Assembly (NCBI GenBank): GCA_918026815.1
Contig: CAKJVC010000011.1
Coordinates: 248,001-312,000, forward strand
Length of the DNA: 64,000 nucleotides
From: Chalara sp. BL73
Lineage: Eukaryota; Ascomycota; Leotiomycetes; Helotiales
Direction: 5' to 3'
A program made the position numbers and the translations under genes. Under the pieces are notes generated by a model, which saw only the letters and a list, made by a program, of their open reading frames with translations, had not been told where the DNA came from and did not search any database. Positions 54,275-64,000 of the stretch are shown here, piece by piece (the first letter of the stretch is position 1; each line of letters starts with the position of its first letter).

Positions 54275-56375
54275 TCACTGGAATAGCCGCATTCCGGGGT
54301 AGCCTGTCATGGGCATGGCGATAGGCATTCCTGGCATTTGTACTGGTGTTTGCGAGATTGGGCTGAGATTGCGATGAAACAGAGAAAGAAGTCTTCTCCC
54401 AACTGATGTCTCCAACTCGGTTCCATCTCGTGCAATTTTTACCTCGCGGTTTGAGTTCCAAGGGTTTCGTAACCCTCTCGTTCTGTAGAAGGGTAGGCGC
54501 GTTGTTGATATCCATTCGATTTTGAATGGTTTTCCCCAAGCCTTTGATGGTACAGGTTCACCTTGTTCGCTTTTGTTGCTGTCTGTTTCCTCCTCCTCGT
54601 CATCCTCTCTTTCTGCCTCCCAGAAAATAGTCCCTCTAGCAGAATCATCAATTATACGACCCTTGGGTGCAAATTCAGTTGCTGAAGTGGGAATCGCTCT
54701 TGGTAGCTCGGGATCCTCAACCGCCTGAGCTTTGGGAGCAAATTCAATTGCAGCAGCCGGATCTTCATTAATAGAAGAGGCCATACGTGCATAGCCAAAG
54801 TACTCGCCAGATTTGTTCGCAGAAAATATCAAATAAACATTGTCCACTGCCTGCATACACTTTAGCAACTTACAAACATGAGATTAGGTGCTTACCTCAT
54901 AAGCCTTATTCAGACCCTCCTCATTATGGGATTGCGTTGCCCAGATACCATTTCGCACACTAAGCTCAAGGTCTTCCACGGTCAAACTTTTTACAACAAA
55001 GAACTTGTCGTTTGGGAGATTGCCATCCTTAGATTCCACGGTTTCCTTCCCTTTAGTTTCTTTGGCTGTTGGATGGTGATCCGGAGAAGGACTTCTAGCA
55101 ACAGGAGGATTTGATGGCGTGGCCAAAACAGCAGGGCCTGTCGGAACTGCCACTCCGGCTACAGCCCCAACAGAGCTTCGTCGCAAACGGCTTACTAGTC
55201 TCACTGTTTGAAATCTTGAGTCGTGGATCTTCCCTTGAGCTTCTGCACAAGCAGCTTCGTCCTTATAGTTCGCAAATGCACAATTACTCTTCGATATGAG
55301 AAATAGTGATTCAAGTCCAGGCGCCTCTTTACAGACATGAAGGACAAGACTCATAAGCTCGGTCTGCGGGGGCAGGTTCCCAATCCAAATCGCGTGGCCT
55401 AAGGTATATTAGTGAGGTGGAACTCAATAGTACGATTGTAGAACATACCGCTTTGGCGAGGTTTGCGAGGTGGTCCTCGAACAACTGATGACTGGTTTGA
55501 GCTGGGTGCTGCAAAGTCCCTCGTTAGATCATAGTTTATATTGATGAAGTAGTACATGGTTTACACCCAGACAAATGTTAATTCAACTTACCAATGCTAG
55601 ATCTTCCAGAAGCGACTCCACTCGTATTAGCACTAAAATGGACATTGGGATTGTGCTGAAGCTGCTGCCGACTGTCCCCTGGAAAACTGCTGCGACTTCC
55701 GTACTGCATATTAGGTGGAAATCCTGGATACATTTGGTTTTGTGGGCTATATTGCCCTGGCTGAATATAGTAGGCAGAGTTTTGAAGCTGTTGTTGATGT
55801 TGTTGCTGGAACTGCTGTTGGGCCATATACATTTGGTTCTGGTAAAACTGGTTGGCAGATGTGGCTCCAGCTTGCAAATGTGGTGGTGAAGGAGTCTGGC
55901 TTGGTGGAAATGCGCCTTGGTACTGGTTCTGGTACTGTATGTTATATGGCACGTTTCCTGGTGAACTAAATCCTTGTGCAGTGGGGAACTGGGATGGATT
56001 TTGGGAGTAATTTGGTAGTCTTGGTAAGTGCGCCGAAGGGTATCTTTGATGTTGTAGAGAGTGACTTTGCTGGTATGGAAGCTCAGGTAATGCATGTCCA
56101 AGATGATTCATGTCAAAAGTATTTGGTCCTGTTGACGAATTGTGCTGATCATTGAACTGAGAAGATGGTGAAATGTTAGTCTGTAAGGAGCTGCCTTGCT
56201 GGCCTTTTCTAGCGTCTCCATCTTCGTATGAGCTTGAGGTCGGATATTGTGACATGTCTTGTCTATCGAGCTGTGGTGGACTATTGATCGATGGCGGGCT
56301 TAAGGGTGTATCTCCCATGATGACTTCGTTCAGCGTCTGTGTCGGTGCCCAAACCTGTACCCAAATAAAGGCCAT
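54275..56375 (-). CDS. RRM + YTH domain RNA-binding protein
   Basis: Predicted reader of N6-methyladenosine in RNA. Exons 56,375-55,592, 55,508-55,449, 55,398-54,896 and 54,850-54,275; introns of 83, 50 and 45 nt; 640 residues. Residues 1-260 are Gln/Pro/Ser/Tyr-rich and disordered. An RRM starts at about 283 with RNP2 IWIGNLP and has 'NCAFANYKDEAACAEAQ' as the RNP1 region. The YTH domain spans about 412-600: KFFVVKS, NGIWATQ (first cage Trp, residue 434), 'VYLIFSANKSGEYFGYARM', an acidic insert, then 'KPFKIEWI' and 'LRNPWN'. A further cage Trp is available in FWEAE or KAWGK. RRM plus YTH in one protein is the usual filamentous-fungal form. The first ATG is at 56,375; a second at 56,318 (MGDTPLSPP) may be the true start, since AG sites just before it could end a 5' UTR intron. 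Confidence 0.9.
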
Positions 56376-58280
56376 ATTAGCGACTTAGAAGCCAAAGTGG
56401 AAATATATATATAAACACATTGCCCCTAGTACCAACGAGTGTGCAGCACGAGCTGGAAGTCAATAGTAGCTAACTTTGTGAAACTTTGGAAAATAACTAA
56501 ACGAAAGTTGACCGCACCTTTAGAATTTCGTTTCTCGCACAACAATCGTCTTTAAAACCACGAGTGCTTATTCTGTCTCTATACTGACCGGTGGCGATGG
56601 TGTCGGGAACCGGGGATCCGTGAAATCTAAGAATAAGCTTTTAGACCTCCAGCAAGGGCTGAGATGCCTCAATTGGATGGTTAGATTGTGAATTTGTTTC
56701 TGGGAACCGTTTCGAGAAGTTGTGGAGGAGGCGCAGGTAGATGGATGTTGGCTCGGTAAGAGGAGTGTCGGGTGATTATCTTAAGAGACAGCCAATATTA
56801 AAGTAAAGACGTATCGTGAAGGGATGGTAATACTGCAAAGATCGACCTCGAAATGCGGCAAAAGGTACATGCTTCGACAAAAGCGTATGAAGGAGGCTGT
56901 AAACAGTTCTGCAGACCAGGGCTTCGGGGATTTTTGAGCACAACTGAGCGAACCCCCGTCTGTCAATGATCCGGGTGCTTCAGTTGCCTCACGAACACCA
57001 GGGACGGGAGAGTTTTATTGGGTACTTGCACCTGACGGATTGAAAATTGAGATGACCGCTAGCCCGGATGAATATGCAGGAAACAATGTTGATGTTTTGT
57101 CGGTTATAAAAAAAAGAAGTGGACTAGGCAAGGTTTGTGCGAACCGTTTCCTAGCAGAAATGGAAATGAGAAAGATGTTCACAAGGTTTTGTTTGTAAGT
57201 AGCTGGCATAGGCCAAGCAGAAGAGCCACCAAGAAGCGATCTTTTGGGCACGATGAGGTGGCTCTGAGATCACGACAGGCATCGGTGCGGCGGCCACCTA
57301 GATGGGCTGAGAAATCATTGCCAAACTGGGATTGAGCATGTGTTGAGAAGAAGGAGGGAAAACGGGACAACGAAAAAATATGAGGTAGGTTAGAATTCGG
57401 ACGGAGAAACATGAGAATCACTGAGTGGTGACTGGCCAGCTTCGCGGTAACGGCCTAAGAGGGGGCACCGTCCACTATCACTGATTGATCCCCCTCCTGT
57501 CCATCCATGGGCTTCGGGGAGGGGAGGGGGGAGGGGCATAACCCACGCACATGGCAAAGCATGGGAGTTCCATGAGGGAATGGCCAGACGGGTCTTTCTG
57601 ATAGCTTGGTGGAGAGAGAGAGAGAGCGGTGCAGGGGACCCGATGGAAGGAAGATGGGAATTGTGAAGCGACGCTGCTTTTGTCATGCTGAAAAATTATG
57701 GGAAAGGTAGAAATACGGATGGCATTGTGTCTTTGCCGCTACTAGCAGAAACTAGGGAAAGTGGTACAAGAGAAACTAGGGTTGGACTGGCACGGTAAGG
57801 TAAGGGAAGGGAAGGTAAAGTTTGGGCCCCACGGTTAGCAGTGTTAGGGTTTTTAGGGTGTTAAGGTTAGGGGGGTTACAGACAGTAACCGTAAACCAGT
57901 ATCCGGTATCCAGTATCCAGTATCCAGTATCAGCCCGAGTCACAGTCCCAGTTCCAGTTAAGGGGGGAAGGGGGGGGGAGTCCGGACCAGCGAAATGGGC
58001 CTGCCAATGGAGTGGCGCTCGGCTGCTTAACTAGATAAGGGAACATCCAGCCAGGCGGAGCCAAGATCAGGACCTAATTACCACTCAACGATACACTGAC
58101 AGTAGTAACACTGCCGTTGTCAAAGGCTGGCTCATTTTTTTTCTTTTTTCTTTCCTTTTCTTGTTTACGATACTGGTGTATAGTACCATGACATGTTATT
58201 TAGTATTCATGATTGATGGTTCCTTAACATCATTATCTGTTTTTGACCGATATTGCTACTCCAGCTCCGGCTCCTGATGT
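56376..58280. promoter_or_regulatory. YTH gene upstream region with G-rich and tandem repeats
   Basis: No gene seen. Holds a GA microsatellite (57,612-57,626), three exact TTAGGG units in G-rich sequence (57,844-57,872), and a heptamer array CCAGTAT x5, one unit CCGGTAT (57,896-57,930). Probably a long 5' leader and promoter. Confidence 0.4.
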
Positions 58281-61200
58281 GCAGCCTCATGGGGAAAAGA
58301 AAAACCAAAAAAAAAAAACCGCCCATGCTTTACGCGCCAAATAATTCTGCTGTGTGGGAGAAACCAAGAACGCAAGAGCAAAAGCCTTAGTGGCGACAGG
58401 TGGCGGTGCGGATCCATGTAACTTGATACAGTACTGTGCTGGTAATGGAAAATAATGCAGCATGTTGGACCCTGCCGAGACGTCTATTGTGCCACCTGCA
58501 CGTTGGACTCGGCACAAATCATCAAAGAAAATATACGAAGGTACTTGGCCCGAGGCGGTAGAAGCCGTTCGCACCCTACACCGGAAGATTATCTTGGTTG
58601 TGTGGAGTAGACGTGCTATGATATGCTGTGCTGTGCCATCCTATGCTCTGGGAAGGGAAGGGAAGGGAAGGGAAGCATAAAAACTAAATAAAAATAAAAA
58701 TAGAGAGAAACAGAAATAGGAAGAGAAACTCTGCTTTCATGCCGTTCATTCCCCAGGTTCGCGTACTGAAAGAGAATTTCCTCCAGCGAACTAGAGTCCT
58801 TTGATAGGCGAAACCTTAAATATGCCCACCGATATATTTTCGAAACTAGCTTATATGATTCATCAATCTGTCCACCAGCTGATGTATTGACTAGCACTAC
58901 TTCGATATCTCTTGCAACCAAACACATTATTTACGGGGGTGCAATGCCCGATGACGAGATCTGAATAGTAAATACCAAATATTTTAGAGATCTCTTTGCT
59001 GTTCAGCTGTGCAGGCATGGATCCATGAAGATCATCCAACACATATATTAGTCCGACGTCAAGCCCACCTCATGCAAATCATAGGGTCATGTGGTATTGA
59101 GCACCGGTACATCAATCCTTGGTGATGCATTCCGAAACCGATACGAGATTGATAGAATTCTTCTCCTTTCTTCGCAAGCCCTCCTTTCTTTCGCACAGCT
59201 TTGAATTTGGCCATCATCTTATTGTCCGATAACTGACAACAATGTCTCAATATGCATAATAAGAGCCGGAGATGCCTCCGGACCAGTAGCCTTGAGGTTT
59301 CGGATCATGAAAATTGGAACTTATGCAGTTTGAAAAAAAAGGAACAAAAAAAACCTTAAAACTTTTGTCGTTGTAAAATACTCCTGGTGTGCTTCCAAGA
59401 ATATTTGTCGGGTGTATCATATCCAGTTTTCGGTGGCATGTGCCCCACAACTGCTGTGAGCTTCTACTTGGAGATCTGAAACACATCAAAATAGCTAGTT
59501 ACCGCATCTAGATGCAATGCTTCTCACTAAAGGCTGCCTAAATATCATGACCTTTTGCGGAGACCTGGCTCTGGACTTGGACCTGGATCTGGACCTCATG
59601 TCCTTGTGCCACAGTGGCGAGTGCAGGGTGGTGGGTGCATTCTTGGCATCGACTTGCGTCATATATCAGTAGAGAGATACAAAGAGACCCCCAGTTAAGC
59701 CCGACTACTGTATTTTCTTTAGGTTTTAGGTTTCGGAGGCGGAAGACTCCCCTTCAATTGGGTCGCGAATTTATACCTGATTTTAACCAATCATATCCCC
59801 TATGATGTATGTTTTAAAAAAGGTCGCTCCTTCATTCCTTCATGCATGTTGTCATGTGTGGCTCAAATAAAACTCCCTGGAGGTATATCGAATATCCTGC
59901 CGAGCCGATAGAGTGGCGCGAACTCCATTCCATCGGTTGTTCTTTGCTTCTCCCGTACCCAAGGCCATAGATACAGCATCTCGTGCTTCACACTGTTTCC
60001 AAATGTGCGTAGTGAAGCAGGGCGTCTCTTTCCACCAGCTGAATGTGCTTCACTGTACAAGTGCATGCCCTTGTGCCAGCGAGTAAGCAGTTAGGGTAAC
60101 ATGAGTAAGTTAGGTACGAGGTATGTGTGCGATAGACCTGCTCTACAGTAGTAGTCTCTGAATATCTCGTTCCGAAGAGGTAGGTCCTGGGTGGAAATAC
60201 AGTTCCGCCCCGCCGAACCCCATCAAAAATGCAAAAGTTGGAAAAGAATGGCCCAAGTACGAAGACAGCGGGGGTTTACTAGTAACGCCACAGTGGGCTG
60301 TGCTTTGGAGACTGAAAAGGATCAACAATATTCCAGCTCTTTTTGAGCATGATCATCCAGACTCGTCGACAACTTCAAGACTAACCAACGCGTCCTTCGG
60401 ACCTCATCCGTTACTTTTACGACAAGTCATCCTTTTAGAATATGCGGCCATGCCGTATACCGGAGATCCTAGTATATGCTTAATCCCCACTTCACGCTGA
60501 CAGGAGCGCCTTGATCCCTACCGTACAATAGATGTATGTCAGGTATTGAATATCCTTTCTTCTTTCTATACTTCCTTACTCCACATCGACCCCCATCTCC
60601 AAGTTTGCCACTCATGCTGCTTTTATGCTTCATTCGGCAGTGTTTGTTCTGGTAGCTCACGCGATGCAGGAACTGCATACTTTTTGAGCATGATTTGCAG
60701 TAGCAAACCCCCTCCTGGCTGGCTGCAAGAGTGCCAAGACGGAGGCTATTTTTCTATGATGAAATTTGAGGTTTTTTGGGTAAAGAGTAATCATTCAATT
60801 TTCAATATTAGAGGTTCAAATTTCTGCATGTTGGAAATAGAATATGGAGGACATTATGTTCTCCGTTCTGGCCCGTCACGCTTTCCCAATCACAGTTTTA
60901 AGCTATCTATGCAACAAACACTTATAGTATTTGTTATTCCACACCATGGAGGTATAGCAACAAGTTACATAGCTTTGCGGGGAAAGACACTGTATGATAT
61001 TGTGAAGAACAGACCGCATCATCATATGCTCGTCCATTCTTCTACAGTATCCACTGACTAGCTACCGTTTCGGACCTTGCCCATGCAGTGTTCATCATTG
61101 ACATGTGGCAAGGGGCTTCATAGGTCACAGATGTTCCACTGGCAAATTGCTATTCCGCTGTCCATTATCTTCCTTCGTATGGTGGAAGCCGTGATTGGCA

Positions 61201-64000
61201 CAAGCCCTAAGAGAGTGCTCGGGTACCCTACGGGTTATGGCAATGTCCTACGAGTCTAAATAGGCATCTATCTCAACGGCGCCAGAAGGGCCTCCGTCTT
61301 TTATCAGGCTTGATTCTCTCCAAGTATTGGACACTAGCCTATGCACAGAAGATTGCGTTCATCTGACAGGAACATATCTCCCGCCCCGAAAGCTCCGACA
61401 AGCCCTCGATTTAGTGAAGTCTCTTGCGTTTATTAGCTTGACTTGTCTACCTACCCTGTCAAGCTTCGAGATTCATCAAGTTCCCAGACACCCAACTATC
61501 GACCAAGGACACCAAAATATTAGGCATATCTAATCTACCAAAAGAATGCTCAGGTGTGAGGCGACACGATGGAGCTGCCTTCGGCTTTGTTGGAGATGCC
61601 ATTTCTGCCTAGCTTTGTTCTGCATATTGCGTGTTTGATTAGCTGCGACAGCCCAGTGGTAAGCACACATCACACCCTCATCTCTTGCTACGTTTATCAT
61701 GGTTCTGCTGATGTATGACACGTCAGCTAAAGCTGATGACTATACATCGCAAACTAGACTCTATGGTTCAAGGCTGCCATTGCTCGATTCCGGCCGCTCC
61801 AGCAACTCAGACGACCGCTTGATCCAGGACGCGTCTAACGTTCGTTCCGAAACCCCTGGATTCTGCGCGATCTTGAATCTTGTTATACACTCTACAGACT
61901 AACACCTGCACAGAAAACAAGTTCGATAAATTTCAACCATAAATGTCAAAGACTGGGTAGTAATTTTTGCAACATAGTCAAATTTTTACAATATCACCAC
62001 TGAGATATCGAGAATTAGGCCAAATGGTTTTTGCCACCTTGTACACGGGACGAAGGCTGGTTTCGCCATGATAGGAAGCGACTCAAGATCACGCAGTTAG
62101 GTCAATCATCCGTACGGAATCGAAATGTTTGAGTTTCAGCTGGGCATGGCACATATGTGGACGTAACAAGGTGGCGCTAGATCAGTGGCTCGGTCTAGAC
62201 CTGCGGGTGAACAGCGATTGTGAACTGCTCGATGAGGCTTGTGCAGCGAAAGTATCACTAGGCAGTCTTCAGGGAAAGAAAATACCTCGCAGTAGTGGTC
62301 CATCAAAATGTCATTAAAATGGAACACCTCACCGCATGGGGATTTTCTTGGAACAACTTTAGACGGCGAGGCATCGAATCTCGCAATCACCGTTACACAA
62401 TAATGGATTCCTCGACTTGTAATCCAGCTCTACCTCAAACACAAAGCTGCAATCGATCTTGTTTATACATGACAGCCGTCGAGAGATCGAATGCTTATAA
62501 TGGAGGAGGAGATTGTGGGGGTCAAGGTCGATGAATAGCGACAAAGATAATTTTCTGGAGGATCAATAGTGCAAAAATAGATGTACTGCCCTACGGGACA
62601 GTGAAGCCAAAAACAGACAAGAGTTCGTACCATCCGAACATGAGGTTTAATACACAGGTTCAATCTCAGTTCCAAGCCTGCAGATTAGATGATGGCAACT
62701 AGATCTAACGACAGATTTTTAGATCGGCCACCTGTCGCTCGAACAGTGAAGGGAGAAATTGGGACGCATACCTGGAACACATGATGGGACAGAGCTAATA
62801 ACCTCTTGTCATTTATTACCTTTAGAATATGCTCTGCGGTTCCAGTAGCTATCATCTTCCTATATGCTGATCATTGAGTAGCGACGGCAATTCTACAATA
62901 TTGTTTACAAGTTGAGGATTGCAAGGAGTATCGACAGTTTATCCTACTGCGAAATAGATACATGTCGGAACATCATGTACAATCGACGAAACTCCAGTCC
63001 TGCTAGCCAGCTGGTACAACATGGCGTTGGAATCTAGACGGCGACATAAATATCGATTCTCACACAAGTTCGGTACATATTCGCATTTGTAAAAGAGGTT
63101 AGATATGCTGACATTTGTTCTTTAATTCCGCATCGGCTACACCATTTTCTTTTCCAATACTTATTCCTCCTCCTCGCTACCAGCAGAGTCATTCTTCCAG
63201 GCTGCATAATTATTCTAATATAAAGATACTCACAAAATCCGCTGTAAATCCTGGTCTGTGTACATGGAACGTTTACAAGGTCTCGCCCCCCCCCCCAAAC
63301 CATCTAAAAAGCTTGCACGGGAAATCCATCATGGCACAGATTCAATCGGTATCTACTTCGTCAGTGAAATATATTCGAATATCGTGAATCCAACCTCATG
63401 ACCTACCGCAAGAGCGGTTGTTACTTGTATCCGACTTCCTTCGCCAAAGACAGGTCCGTTTCGCTCCTGGTTGGCCATGAATCCGCCATAGCTGATCAAG
63501 CCAGCCATAAATAAAGAGAATCATCTACCGTTCCTCAAGCCAAGCACGCAAGAGCATGACGGCCCCTAGACGGCGCCGCGAACAGGTATATTTTGATCAT
63601 CAAAGTCCCACCGTATCCGTTTCGAGCCTGCCCCCCTTCCAACCACGCCGTTGGGAAATGGGGAGGCTTGCAATAGATGACAGGTATACACAAAGCCCGA
63701 CCGACGACCTATGGAAAGAATGATGAGGAGCTCCCAATACCCTGCGCCAAGAACTAGATAGAGAGAACAAGCCGTCGGGTTAGAAGAATCCAGGATCGTG
63801 ATCTTCTGCAATGAAGAGGCACAGCGACACATGGCGACGTAAATAATCCACCCTCAGATCCTCTTGGAATTTTTTGGAAGTTCGGGAAAAGTTGAAACGA
63901 GAGGGAGGAGGATTGCGGTCATGCGGTCAACACGGTTGCGAGGACCTCACATTAAAATCGCGTGTCACGATAAATGTCATAAGCGATCTTTTAAAATCGT
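58281..64000. other. Gene-free stretch to window end
   Basis: 5.7 kb of mixed composition. The longest frames are short, overlap on both strands and show no motif. Simple repeats: GGGAA pentamers (about 58,648-58,674) and a C-run near 63,287-63,297. No tRNA, rRNA or transposon signature recognised. Confidence 0.4.

Noticed and set aside
60546..61061. 171-codon plus-strand frame in the gene-poor end
   Set aside because: Opens with TTG, has no conserved motif or intron signals, and lies among overlapping chance frames.

Overview
The window reads as nuclear DNA of a filamentous ascomycete (Pezizomycotina; probably Leotiomycetes, the class being a guess). Signs are many 45-70 nt introns with GTAAGT/GTATGT donors and CTAAC/CTGAC branch sites, a fungal-type lumazine synthase, STT4 and Mn-type CDF proteins, and heavy RIP-like decay of repeats. 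It falls into two unlike halves.

Positions 1-29,100 are an AT-rich block with no host gene, built of nested Ty3/gypsy LTR retrotransposons with chromodomains. I name three families by their LTRs: A (203-bp LTR), B (350-bp LTR) and C (453-bp LTR). Inferred order of events: a Tc1/mariner element (3' remnant 28,584-29,012) received element B3; B3 was split by element C (minus strand, right edge 5,610) and by element A (7,033-27,084, TTTTT target duplication); A then received B1 (8,485-15,000, plus) and B2 (16,994-23,509, minus), both exactly 6,516 bp, and a solo A-type LTR (25,805-26,007, ATCGG duplication). The target-site duplications of B1 and B2 are exchanged and reverse-complemented. The 1,993 bp between them has therefore been inverted by recombination between the two copies; turning it back restores the gag zinc-knuckle frame and the RNase H frame of A. 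All three B copies carry, between pol and the 3' LTR, an open frame on the opposite strand that encodes a six-cysteine cluster and a coiled coil. Reverse transcriptase and protease active sites are mutated (D to N), and TGG codons have become stops.

Positions 29,256-56,375 are ordinary gene-rich DNA. Left to right: RIB4 lumazine synthase (+); a large disordered protein of unknown function (-); a Mn-type CDF cation transporter (-); a Rad60/Esc2-like SUMO-like-domain protein (-), divergent from LSM6 (+); a class I SAM methyltransferase (-); the phosphatidylinositol 4-kinase STT4 (-, six exons with a 5-nt first exon), divergent from the proteasome subunit PRE7 (+); an Hsp20/Hsp30 small heat-shock protein with upstream heat-shock elements (-); and an RRM+YTH RNA-binding protein (-). 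Two introns, in the CDF and STT4 genes, are of the GC-AG class. These are housekeeping functions and do not form a pathway or cluster.

Positions 56,376-64,000, and also 33,473-36,129 and 50,783-54,274, hold no gene I can support; they contain simple repeats and short chance frames. All gene models were built by eye from splice signals and family motifs. No homology search was possible.
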